From a bacterium BMS3Abin06 (GTDB lineage Bacteria > Nitrospirota > Thermodesulfovibrionia > UBA6902), in the NCBI GenBank assembly GCA_002897895.1, contig BDSY01000065.1, positions 1 through 57,129 of the forward strand: a DNA stretch of 57,129 bases, written 5' to 3'. The position numbers were made by a program, and so were the translations under genes. A model generated the notes under the pieces. It ran no database searches. It was not told where the DNA came from and was given only the letters and a program-made list of their open reading frames with translations. Of this stretch, positions 1 to 8,245 are shown piece by piece; position 1 is the first letter of the stretch, and the number at the start of each line of letters is the position of its first letter.

Positions 1-97
1 GACGACTTTCTCCAGGATTCTCGGAAATTAATCTCTTGATGAATTCAACGTCCTGCCTGGTTGCTGCCCTGCCTTGATATTTGACTTCCTCCTTCAT
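1..97 (-). CDS. DUF4338-like protein, N-terminal fragment (runs off window)
   Basis: The first 97 bases, read on the minus strand from an ATG at 95-97, encode MKEEVKYQGRAATRQDVEFI, continuing IKRLISENPGESRR to the window edge. The pattern of a short basic strand, then an ExxFIxxLI helix, then NPGESRR resembles the start of DUF4338 proteins as I remember them; that family includes DruA of the Druantia defence system and is common near mobile elements. Only about 32 residues are visible. The family call rests on memory of the N-terminal pattern and could be wrong; a full gene cannot be confirmed from here. Confidence 0.45.
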   Translation of the reverse strand, partial: MKEEVKYQGRAATRQDVEFIKRLISENPGESR

Positions 98-214
98 GTG
101 CTAAAGATAACATAACGGATGTCTGGAATGTAAGCTGATATTTTAATAAGGGACTTTTTACCTCAACTTTTTGAGATGTTACCGTTTACATGATAGAAAT
201 TATATACGCAATAT

Positions 215-403
215 TCATTGTCTAAGTTGCTTGCCGCAATCCACACAATATTTATTCCGTTTGCGCCGGCTTTCCGCATGCTGTTCGTCACTACATTTTG
301 CCATAGGGATATTTTTATTAACCACATCGCAGCACATCGGGCAAAAGCGCACCGGCACGTTTAAACGTCCGTGGTTATAGTTCGGACACCTTTCTTTCTG
401 CAT
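215..403 (-). CDS. small zinc-ribbon protein, 62 residues
   Basis: A 62-residue basic protein with a CPMC motif at residues 21-24, a CVDC motif at 53-56, and additional Cys and His residues (C6, C37). Two CxxC knuckles about 30 residues apart indicate a structural zinc ribbon, so a nucleic-acid or protein-binding role is possible. I chose the ATG at 401-403 because a purine-rich ribosome-binding stretch (AGGAGAAAAGG) lies just upstream on the minus strand; an in-frame start further up (to 430) would add nine residues with no better signal. No function can be assigned. It stands alone upstream of the window-edge gene, which is on the same strand. Confidence 0.6.
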   Translation of the reverse strand: MQKERCPNYNHGRLNVPVRFCPMCCDVVNKNIPMAKCSDEQHAESRRKRNKYCVDCGKQLRQ

Positions 404-503
404 CACAATCCTTTTCTCCTGTTCTATCAATACCGCAGGCTATTGCGTAGAATCACTGTTGATTATATACCCTGCTGCTTCTAAGTTAGCGATTTATTGA
501 CTT

Positions 504-716
504 TCACTCTATAACTGTCAGATCCTGTACACTGGTGCCTGCATCAGTACTAACAACAACAAATTCCACCCTACTGCCTATTACCAGAAAACAACTGTCT
601 TTATCACGAAAGGAATTATAGCTTACATAAATAACTCCTCCCTGATCGCGCGTTACGTACCCATAGCTTCTACTGGCATCAAACCACTTGACAGTTCCTG
701 TTTCACGATCCGGCAC
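504..716 (-). CDS. divergent cold-shock-domain protein
   Basis: A 70-residue protein of cold-shock-domain size. TGTVKWFDAS at residues 6-15 matches the family start, then RSYGYVTRDQGG stands where RNP1 (KGYGFI) is expected and IYVSYNSF where RNP2 (VFVHFSAI) is expected. The fold is therefore likely a small OB barrel binding single-stranded RNA or DNA, but the RNP2 His and the usual Lys-Gly of RNP1 are replaced. The C-terminal strand ends in LTVIE rather than the usual AxNV pattern. The start is a GTG at 714-716; an upstream ATG runs at once into a stop. Transcribed alone. Confidence 0.7.
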   Translation of the reverse strand: MPDRETGTVKWFDASRSYGYVTRDQGGVIYVSYNSFRDKDSCFLVIGSRVEFVVVSTDAGTSVQDLTVIE

Positions 717-1107
717 GATTACTTCATATCCTTTCCTTATTTAATAACCTGTTTGAGTGTTTAAATATGCTCTCTGTTATATTTAACTTCGAAATTAAAA
801 CTCTGATAATAAATTTAACATATTAATGTAAAAAATATAATCTTCCGGGCGGGAATGACTATTACACCTCTGTGCCGCAGTCGATTCCGGGAAGAAATCC
901 TTTGTTATCAATAAATTCAACGCCACTTGCTTATTTCGGCATGAAAAAAGAGGACTTTAGAATACGCTTCAGGATTTAAGTTTTTCCACTATTTGTCGAT
1001 ATCAATTATAGAGCATGGCGACCGGAAACCTTGAAAATATTTATTAATTTTGAACCACATTTACTTTCAAGTTGAAAGCTCAATAGCAGAAAAAAGAGAG
1101 GCTACAT
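717..1107. other. intergenic region between the csp-like gene and cheW
   Basis: About 390 bases, AT-rich, without a supported gene. It separates two divergent genes and should hold the promoter for each. A GAGAGG ribosome-binding stretch lies just before the cheW ATG. I see no hairpin with a T-tract, no RNA gene and no repeat. Confidence 0.5.
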
Positions 1108-1557
1108 ATGGAAGGCTCGACAGTTGCGGCGGATAATATACTGCCATTAATTTCATTTAAACTTGGTAACGAGGAATACGCAGTCGATATCATAAAGGTA
1201 CACGAGATAAACAGAATACCGGAGATTGCCACCGTGCCCAATTCAGAAGACTACATTGAGGGAGTGGTCAACCTCAGGGGAAAGATTATTCCAGTAGTAA
1301 ACCTCAGAAAGAAGTTCGGGATGCCCGAATGGGACACTGATGACAGATCAAGGATAATAATAATGGACTTGCAGGGAATCATGATGGGGATTTTAGTGGA
1401 TTCAGTAGCAGAGGTTCTGAGGATACCCCCGGACATAATGGAACCCGCACCTGAGATAGCATCAAGCATAAGCAAAAAATTCATAAAAGGCATTGCTCAA
1501 TTGGACGAAAGGCTTGCAATACTTATTGATATTGACAGGCTGATGGAAGAGTCATAG
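1108..1557 (+). CDS. cheW: CheW-like chemotaxis adaptor
   Basis: A 149-residue, single-domain CheW protein. CheW couples methyl-accepting receptors to the CheA kinase at the cytoplasmic face of the membrane. The sequence has the expected order: SFKLGNEEYAVDI (first beta strand pair), a helix with the IPEIATVPN turn, then the hallmark GVVNLRGKIIPVVNLRKKFG (about residues 51-70), and a second subdomain ending ERLAILIDIDRL. Length matches the family (about 150). No receptor, CheA or other chemotaxis gene lies within the window, so it may serve receptors encoded elsewhere. The start has GAGAGG about ten bases upstream. I am confident of the fold; the signalling pathway served is unknown. Confidence 0.92.
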   Translation: MEGSTVAADNILPLISFKLGNEEYAVDIIKVHEINRIPEIATVPNSEDYIEGVVNLRGKIIPVVNLRKKFGMPEWDTDDRSRIIIMDLQGIMMGILVDSVAEVLRIPPDIMEPAPEIASSISKKFIKGIAQLDERLAILIDIDRLMEES

Positions 1558-1646
1558 ATTCATACACATCCCGGATCTGATAATCCGAGTCAAAATTAAA
1601 GAGAACGTTACCGTTGCTTACCGGGATGTCTTTGGGCATTGGTTTA

Positions 1647-2906
1647 TTATCTGGTTATCATGCCATGATGAAGAGGTTCCGAAGGATAACCGGTTGACAG
1701 CCTGCTGTAGTTATCTGACATTTCATGGCCGTCAATTATCTGTTTGTATATCTCTGAATATTTATTAGCCATAGTCGTTATGGAGAAATGATTCAGCACA
1801 TGTCTCCGGCACTCACAAGGATCAATACTATCGATGCGGTCAACCGCCTCAATCATCTCACTCATGGAATCAACCACGAAACCTGTTTTTCCGTCCACCA
1901 TTATTTCCTGGACAGCGCCTTTATTTAATGCTATGGCCGGGGTGCCGCAAGCCATTGACTCGATCAGGACAAGTCCGAACGGCTCACCCCATTGAATGGG
2001 GAATAAAGTGGCCCGCGCATGCAGGTACCACTGCTTTTTTTGCTCGCTCTTGATCTCTCCAATGTAGATGATCTGTTTATCGCTGTCCAGTAACGGCTTT
2101 ATTACCTTTTCATAATAGTCATTATCAACGGGTTGTTTACCGATATCAACGAATAGGTCGATAGAGTTTTTCAAGCCTGCAAAAAACTCCCTGTCTGCGG
2201 ATTTGTTCTGGACACAACCGGCAATGATGAGTTTAGAACCTGTCTTTTTCGCAATTTCTATGGCCTTGTCCTGTCCCTTGTCACGGGTCACCCTGCCTAT
2301 AGTAAACAAATAGCTTCCTTTGTCCGGATTCTCTTTAAACGGGTATTCTTCCGCTTCAATGCCATGGTGAACTACATTCTCTGTACTTACCAGGCCGTCA
2401 TACTGCCGTTTTTGATATTCGCTTATAGGAACGCAATACACCAGCGGGGATGACACGGAATTACACATGCGCTGGCAGTCTGCTTTCATGAAGATGTCTC
2501 TTGCAGGCACGTGAAGGGTCATTACGATTGGTATATGCATATTGAATACACCATCATAAATATATTCAACCATTTTTTCATCATGCGTGTGGATTACATC
2601 AATGTCTCCCATCTTTGCCCTGTTCAATGCCCTTGAAAGGTGTATATTCATGGTCGTGCGTCGTTCAGGTGTGTCTTCGCTGAAATAGTCACCGATGCTT
2701 CGTTCAACAGTCACATAATGCTCACCGGCAACCCTGGAATCGCCCGAACAGGCAATAATCGACCGGTTACCTAAAGAATGGAGTCCTTTATCGATATTAT
2801 AAATAATTGTTTCAATTGGACCATAACCAAGGTCCAGCCTGATCGGCTGGTTAAGAGTTGCTATATGCAACACAGTCAGTTTTTCATGTTTTGTCTTTAT
2901 TGTCAT
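1647..2906 (-). CDS. GT4 family glycosyltransferase
   Basis: A 419-residue GT-B-fold glycosyltransferase that would transfer a sugar from an NDP-sugar to a carbohydrate or lipid acceptor in the cytoplasm. The N-terminal Rossmann half has a Gly-rich GYGPIE turn (about residues 28-33), with a HTHDEK segment near 110. The C-terminal half has FTIGRVTRDKGQDKAIE (about 195-212) and the donor-binding segment EPFGLVLIESMACGTPAIA, which supplies the E-x7-E pair of GT4 enzymes. Context (glycogen synthase about 1 kb away, though divergent) would fit alpha-glucan or trehalose-type metabolism, but this is only inference; polysaccharide or glycolipid synthesis is equally possible. The ribosome-binding site is weak. 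Confidence 0.85.
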   Translation of the reverse strand: MTIKTKHEKLTVLHIATLNQPIRLDLGYGPIETIIYNIDKGLHSLGNRSIIACSGDSRVAGEHYVTVERSIGDYFSEDTPERRTTMNIHLSRALNRAKMGDIDVIHTHDEKMVEYIYDGVFNMHIPIVMTLHVPARDIFMKADCQRMCNSVSSPLVYCVPISEYQKRQYDGLVSTENVVHHGIEAEEYPFKENPDKGSYLFTIGRVTRDKGQDKAIEIAKKTGSKLIIAGCVQNKSADREFFAGLKNSIDLFVDIGKQPVDNDYYEKVIKPLLDSDKQIIYIGEIKSEQKKQWYLHARATLFPIQWGEPFGLVLIESMACGTPAIALNKGAVQEIMVDGKTGFVVDSMSEMIEAVDRIDSIDPCECRRHVLNHFSITTMANKYSEIYKQIIDGHEMSDNYSRLSTGYPSEPLHHGMITR

Positions 2907-3108
2907 GGTAAATTCCTACAGATATTTCAACTATATTAATGATAAGATTTATTAGAGCAGCTATATATAGTATTCTAATAGTCTGGTAATTGCAATAATA
3001 CCCTTGAAACCATCTTCATTTGACAAAGCCTCTATATTATTGAAATAATGGCATTACCCTAAAACTCAAGTATTTTAAGCCTTAAAGCTGTAGGATTAAG
3101 TTAAAGAA

Positions 3109-3867
3109 TTGATTAAATTTATTTCTGCCAACAAATGGTTTAATAACCATCATGTACTAAAAAATATCAACCTTGAGATTGCCAAAGGAGAAGTAATCGT
3201 AATATGCGGTCCAAGCGGAGCCGGTAAAAGCACCCTCCTCAGAACTATTAATAAGCTTGAGACAATCGATGATGGTGAAATAATTGTTGATGGTATGTAT
3301 CTATCTGATCCAAAAACCAATTTAACTTCCCTCAGGGCAGAAATAGGAATGGTTTTCCAGCATTTCAATCTATATCCCCATAAGACAGCAATTAAAAACA
3401 TAACCCTTGCACCGCGTAAAGTAAGAGGGTTAAGCAAGAGACAGGCAAAAGAGAGGGCAGAGAAGCTTCTTGAAAAAGTTGGGCTTACGCATAGACGTGA
3501 TGCCTTCCCTGTACAGTTATCAGGTGGAGAACAGCAGCGCGTGGCTATCGCAAGGAGCCTTGCCATGGAACCAAAGATAATGCTTTTTGATGAGCCGACC
3601 TCTGCGCTTGATCCTGAGCTTATTAATGAAGTTCTTGATGTAATGATATCGCTCGCCAAAGAAGGCATGACAATGGTAGTTGTTACGCATGAGATAGGCT
3701 TTGCCCAGAAAGTTGCCGACAGGGTGGTCTTTATGGATGATGGTGAAATCCTTGAGATAGGAACCCCTCCGGATATATTTGTAAATCCGCAGCACCCAAG
3801 GACAAGAGAGTTTATGAGTAAGGTATTTCACATTCCTGTCTTTAACGAGACACAAGAGGAGGAATAA
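3109..3867 (+). CDS. glnQ: polar amino acid ABC transporter ATPase (GlnQ/ArtP type)
   Basis: A 252-residue ABC ATPase energising uptake of polar amino acids. All motifs are present: Walker [10 protein letters not shown] (34-42), Q-loop [10 protein letters not shown], signature [16 protein letters not shown], Walker [15 protein letters not shown] and the switch TH in [10 protein letters not shown]. The FNLYPH and EIGTPPDIF segments are typical of the GlnQ/HisP branch. The start is a TTG at 3109; no better in-frame ATG lies nearby. The ATPase is alone: neither a permease nor a solute-binding protein is next to it, and the next gene is glycogen synthase. It may work with subunits encoded elsewhere. 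Confidence 0.9.
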   Translation: MIKFISANKWFNNHHVLKNINLEIAKGEVIVICGPSGAGKSTLLRTINKLETIDDGEIIVDGMYLSDPKTNLTSLRAEIGMVFQHFNLYPHKTAIKNITLAPRKVRGLSKRQAKERAEKLLEKVGLTHRRDAFPVQLSGGEQQRVAIARSLAMEPKIMLFDEPTSALDPELINEVLDVMISLAKEGMTMVVVTHEIGFAQKVADRVVFMDDGEILEIGTPPDIFVNPQHPRTREFMSKVFHIPVFNETQEEE

Positions 3868-3988
3868 ATATTTTCCTGTTAAATTCGGGGCAGATTTTGC
3901 TGGAATGGCGGGACTTGACTGTGTAATCCGATAACTTTATGATTACCCTTGTATAGTCAGCATAAACTTTTATAAAAAGTTATAAAAC

Positions 3989-5458
3989 ATGTTTATTACC
4001 ATGATTACATCAGAGTGTGCACCGGCGGCCAAAGTGGGCGGACTTGCCGATGTTGTTTACGGGCTCAGCCGTGAACTTGAGATCAGGGGGAATGATGTTG
4101 AAATCATACTTCCAAAATACGACTGCATGCGTTATGACCACATTTACGGACTTCAGGAGGCATTCAGGGACCTCCATGTCCCTTATTATGATCAATGGGT
4201 TCACTGTTCCGTCTTTTTCGGCTTTGTGCACGGCCGGAAGTGCTTTTTCATAGAACCGCATTCCGACAAAAACTTTTTTAACCGCGGCATTTACTATGGC
4301 CATCAAGATGATCCAGGGCGGTTTGCCTTTTTTTGCAGGGCAGCCCTTGAATTTATGCTGAAGACAAACAAGCACCCGGACATCATCCACTGCCACGACT
4401 GGCAGACAGGTCTTGTGCCTGTACTGTTATTTGATATATATAAATACCTGGGCATGTCCCATCCGCGTGTATGTTATACACTTCACAATCTCAAGCATCA
4501 GGGTGTAACAGGAGAATTCATACTGAATGAAGTCGGTTTAAACCATGCCGGCTATTATTTGAACAATGATCGTCTGCAGGATAATTTCAATCCCTTTGCC
4601 ATAAATCTGATGAAGGGGGGCATTGTCTATTCCAATTTTGTAACCACGGTATCTCCCGGATATGCCGGGGAAATAATGCATACAGACCAGGGTTTCGGCC
4701 TTGGGCATACCCTTCATGTGCACAGCAACAAGTTTGGAGGGATATTAAACGGTGTTGATTACAATGTCTGGAACCCTGAGATTGACAGTTATATCCCGCA
4801 CAAATACGGTATCGGTAATATTGATGCCAAATATGGGAATAAAGAGGCGCTCCGCCACAAATTATTGCTCCGGCAGGAACTTAAGCCAATTATTGCATAT
4901 ATAGGAAGATTAGATCACCAGAAAGGGGTGCACCTGATCAGGCATGCGCTTTTTTACGCCCTGGAACACGGCTGCCAGTTTGTACTGCTCGGTTCAAGTC
5001 CCGATCATGAAATCAACAACTATTTCCGGCATCTCAAACACCATCTGAACGACAACCCTGATTGCCATCTTGAAATAGGTTACAATGAGGAGATGGCACA
5101 CCTGATTTATGCCGGCTCTGATATGATAGTTGTTCCCAGCCTCTTTGAACCATGCGGGCTAACCCAGATAATCGCCATGAAATATGGAACCGTACCCATT
5201 GTAAGGGCGACAGGGGGATTGGGTGATACGGTATTTGATGCCGACTTTGCACATAAGCCGTATCATGAACGCAATGGATATGTATTTCATCATTTCAACT
5301 ATGAGGGGCTGGAATCCGCCGTTCACCGGGCAATTGGAATGTGGTACTCATACCCGCAATATTTCAGGGAGTTGATGAAAAACGGGATGAGATACGACTA
5401 TTCATGGAACCATCCCGGTCAGCATTATCTGAATATTTATGAGTATATCAGAGAGTAA
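3989..5458 (+). CDS. glgA: glycogen synthase (GT5)
   Basis: A 489-residue bacterial starch/glycogen synthase that extends alpha-1,4-glucan from ADP- or UDP-glucose in the cytoplasm. It begins MFITMITSECAPAAKVGGLADV; the KVGGLADV motif (about residues 15-22) is the donor-phosphate binding signature of GT5. Further markers are DIIHCHDWQTGL, YTLHNLKHQG, the IAYIGRLDHQKGVHLI strand, and VVPSLFEPCGLTQIIAMKYGTVPIV with its E-x7-E-like acceptor pocket near the C-terminus. Length fits the family (about 480). It follows the orphan ABC ATPase by about 120 bases. No glgB, glgC or glgP is near, so the rest of the glucan pathway must lie elsewhere. Confidence 0.93.
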   Translation: MFITMITSECAPAAKVGGLADVVYGLSRELEIRGNDVEIILPKYDCMRYDHIYGLQEAFRDLHVPYYDQWVHCSVFFGFVHGRKCFFIEPHSDKNFFNRGIYYGHQDDPGRFAFFCRAALEFMLKTNKHPDIIHCHDWQTGLVPVLLFDIYKYLGMSHPRVCYTLHNLKHQGVTGEFILNEVGLNHAGYYLNNDRLQDNFNPFAINLMKGGIVYSNFVTTVSPGYAGEIMHTDQGFGLGHTLHVHSNKFGGILNGVDYNVWNPEIDSYIPHKYGIGNIDAKYGNKEALRHKLLLRQELKPIIAYIGRLDHQKGVHLIRHALFYALEHGCQFVLLGSSPDHEINNYFRHLKHHLNDNPDCHLEIGYNEEMAHLIYAGSDMIVVPSLFEPCGLTQIIAMKYGTVPIVRATGGLGDTVFDADFAHKPYHERNGYVFHHFNYEGLESAVHRAIGMWYSYPQYFRELMKNGMRYDYSWNHPGQHYLNIYEYIRE

Positions 5459-5800
5459 CAGTGCTTATACTCTTTTTCTTTGAGTGCTTGCAGTCTTTTC
5501 CCTGTTAAAGATATAATAGGGGAAGGAAATTCCTGATACTTTTGCCTGAAAAAAGAGGTTGTTATCTTAAAATATTTTTTTGATAAAAAATAACTCAAAG
5601 AAAAAATTCAGGGAATGAAAAAGAAAATCTTGACTTATTCAGGCAGGAAACGTTAAATTAAATTTATATTATTATTAGGAATGGTATATGCTTTCCTCAT
5701 TAAATTTAGTTTTTTCACCTATTGTCCCGGATGAGATAAACATATCAAGTGCGGCAAAATTTAATTGCAGAATCTAAATTTCATATAAAAGGAAGTAATA
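5459..5800. other. intergenic leader of the radical SAM operon
   Basis: About 340 AT-rich bases between glgA and the radical SAM fusion gene. A weak sigma70-like pair is visible: TTGACT at 5630-5635 and TTAAAT at 5653-5658, 17 bases apart, leaving a leader of about 140 bases. AGGAAG precedes the ATG at 5801. I see no recognised riboswitch and could not identify an ArsR-type operator. Confidence 0.35.
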
Positions 5801-8215
5801 ATGGCAAAAGCATGTTGTGATACAGGAAGAGAAGAAAGAATCAAACAGTACCAGCTTGATCAATGGAGTGTAGCAAATCCTGACCTCAAAGCATTCAATC
5901 CGGATGCTGTTCTATATTCCCCCGAATATATCAGGAAAAGAAAAAACGGGATAACTCTTTTTATAGATCCCGAATCTCCTAACTGGCTCAGTGTTAATAA
6001 TACTGCTGCTGAAATCCTCAAACTCTGCAACGGTAAACATACATTGTCTGATATCCAGGATGCTGTATGTAAGAAATACGGGGTATCCGACAAAGAAAAG
6101 GTTAAACAGGAAATTTCAGATTTCCTCAGTGCAGTCGGATTGCTTGAATTTGTTTCCGACACGCAGTTTGAACGACCTGAATATGCAGGGAGAAGCAAAG
6201 CGATTGCACCCCACAAATTAGACGAACTCTGGATATATTATACGCTTGCCTGTAATCTCAGATGCAAACACTGCCTTGTAAGCGCCGGACAACAGTTAAA
6301 AAAAGAATTAACTCTCGAAGAGTTTAAAGGGGTTGTTGATGAAGCGATAAAACTGGGCGTAAAACGGTTTTATATCACAGGGGGTGAACCGTTTATCAAG
6401 GAAGGTATCTTTGAGCTGATCCGCTATATTACAAAAACCAGGAAACGTGAACTGATTGTCCTCACAAACGCCACGCTTTTTGACGATGAAAAGATTGCAG
6501 CATTAAAAAAGCTTGCGGGCCCCAGACTTCTTCTCCAGGCCAGTCTGGAAGGATCAAATGCCGATATACATGACAAGTTGCGCGGAAAAGGAACTTTTGA
6601 CAAAACAGTTGAAGGAATAAAAAAGCTGAAAAGCATCGGAATTACCCCTATCGTATCAACTGCAATTAATAAATATAATGAAAAGGAAATCCCGAAAATC
6701 TCCAGGTTTCTTTCAAAACTCGGCGTCGAAGAACATAATGTCCTCTGGATGCATGCTAAAGGCCGGGGCGCCAGCAATATGAGTGAATTGTTTGTCCCCT
6801 CTGAAAACATTGCCCGGACAATGAGGCAGCTTAAGAAGACATATAAAGAGCAGGAGATTATTCTTGACAATGTTGAATCGCTGAAAGTGCGGGTACGGAC
6901 CAAGAGAGGAAGAAAAAACGACCTTTGCAATAATTGTTATGAAAAGATTTGCGTAAATGCGGATGGCCATGTTTATCCATGTGCGTCCCTAAACGGCGAC
7001 AGCCGCTTTGATGCCGGTTCTGTCCGCAAAAAATCCCTGGAAGATATCTGGCTTGACTCAAAAGTCATGATAAAGGGCAGAAATAACAGCGTTCAGGATA
7101 AGCCCGAATGCAGAGACTGTTATCTTGAGTATTTTTGCGGCGGCGGATGCACCTCTCACAGTTATTATGCAAGTGAAGTTGACACGGGCAAGGGCTCTAT
7201 CACGGCGCGTGACCCATATTGTTCGACATATAAGTCATTATTTGAAGATATTATCTGGGAGCTGGCTTCCGAGGGGGTTACGCCTCAAAACGGAAAAGGC
7301 TATATATCTCCCCTTGTGTATAATGCCATGGATGCGAAGCTGCCGGGCCATCTGGGTAAGGGAATTAAATCTATTGACAAGAATTTTGAAGTCGGATGTT
7401 ATCATTGTTCCTGCGTGTTGTCTGTTGATGTAGAGGATGACGAAGAAGTTTGCAAACCTGAGATAAAGGGACATGTGACCAAGACAGTGAAGAAAAAGTT
7501 TTCAAAAGCGGCATTCAACCCTGTGGCGGAATACTACTGTCCGACCGGCTATAAACCGGAGGACCTTGCGCATATTCCAAATGAAGTTCTCGATGTATCT
7601 TATGGATGCGGCAATCCAGCGGCACTGGCGGCCATCAAAAAAGGAGAAACAATTGTAGATTTAGGCGCCGGCGGTGGTATCGACTGTTTTATTGCTGCGA
7701 AAAAACTCGGCAAAAAAGGCAGGGTAATCGGGATAGATATGACCGATGAAATGGTTGAAAAGGCGGCAGTCAGCGCTGAAAAGGTTGCTGAGGCACTGGG
7801 CTACAGCAACGTTGAATTCCGGAGTGGAGATATAAGTGAACTCCCGGTTGATGACAACTCGGTCGATCTTGTCATTTCCAATTGTGTTATCAACCTGACG
7901 GAGGACAAAAGTAAAGTTCTGGATGAAATATACCGAATATTAAAACCCGGAGGGAGATTTCTTATTTCCGATATTGTTTCCGACAAACCGGTTCCGGGAT
8001 ATCTCAAAAGAGATAAGGAACTCTGGAGTGCATGTCTGTCAGGCGCACTCACGGACAGGAGGTTCAGGGATATAGCTGAAAATGCCGGGTTCCCGGATGT
8101 CCGGCTGACCAGAAATTATCTCTATAAAAAGGTTGAATATATAGAATTTTTTTCAATTACCATGCAGGGCAGCAAACCCCGTGAAGTCAGCTGCGGGAGT
8201 TGTGCCTGCGGTTAA
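5801..8215 (+). CDS. PqqD-like / radical SAM-SPASM / arsenite-methyltransferase-like fusion protein
   Basis: An 804-residue multidomain protein. Residues about 28-118 resemble a PqqD-type peptide-binding domain (LYSPEYIRKR, a winged-helix-like stretch). Residues 143-350 are a radical SAM core with C151-x3-C155-x2-C158 and a YITGGEP strand. Residues 376-450 form a SPASM-type region with CNNC, VYPC, CRDC and CGGGC for auxiliary Fe-S clusters. Residues about 575-790 form a class I methyltransferase of ArsM type: YGCGNP (C603), VDLGAGGGIDCF (SAM motif I), GIDMTDEM, SNCVINL (C695) and SACLSGAL (C745). The Cys positions match those that bind As(III) in arsenite methyltransferases. Extra Cys-rich patches occur at 533-538 (CYHCSC) and in the tail (SCGSCACG). 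The reaction is unknown; arsenic, another thiophile, or a peptide could be the substrate. Confidence 0.8.
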   Translation: MAKACCDTGREERIKQYQLDQWSVANPDLKAFNPDAVLYSPEYIRKRKNGITLFIDPESPNWLSVNNTAAEILKLCNGKHTLSDIQDAVCKKYGVSDKEKVKQEISDFLSAVGLLEFVSDTQFERPEYAGRSKAIAPHKLDELWIYYTLACNLRCKHCLVSAGQQLKKELTLEEFKGVVDEAIKLGVKRFYITGGEPFIKEGIFELIRYITKTRKRELIVLTNATLFDDEKIAALKKLAGPRLLLQASLEGSNADIHDKLRGKGTFDKTVEGIKKLKSIGITPIVSTAINKYNEKEIPKISRFLSKLGVEEHNVLWMHAKGRGASNMSELFVPSENIARTMRQLKKTYKEQEIILDNVESLKVRVRTKRGRKNDLCNNCYEKICVNADGHVYPCASLNGDSRFDAGSVRKKSLEDIWLDSKVMIKGRNNSVQDKPECRDCYLEYFCGGGCTSHSYYASEVDTGKGSITARDPYCSTYKSLFEDIIWELASEGVTPQNGKGYISPLVYNAMDAKLPGHLGKGIKSIDKNFEVGCYHCSCVLSVDVEDDEEVCKPEIKGHVTKTVKKKFSKAAFNPVAEYYCPTGYKPEDLAHIPNEVLDVSYGCGNPAALAAIKKGETIVDLGAGGGIDCFIAAKKLGKKGRVIGIDMTDEMVEKAAVSAEKVAEALGYSNVEFRSGDISELPVDDNSVDLVISNCVINLTEDKSKVLDEIYRILKPGGRFLISDIVSDKPVPGYLKRDKELWSACLSGALTDRRFRDIAENAGFPDVRLTRNYLYKKVEYIEFFSITMQGSKPREVSCGSCACG

Positions 8216-8245
8216 AAACTAAAACAAGAAAAGAGGTAAGGCCTT

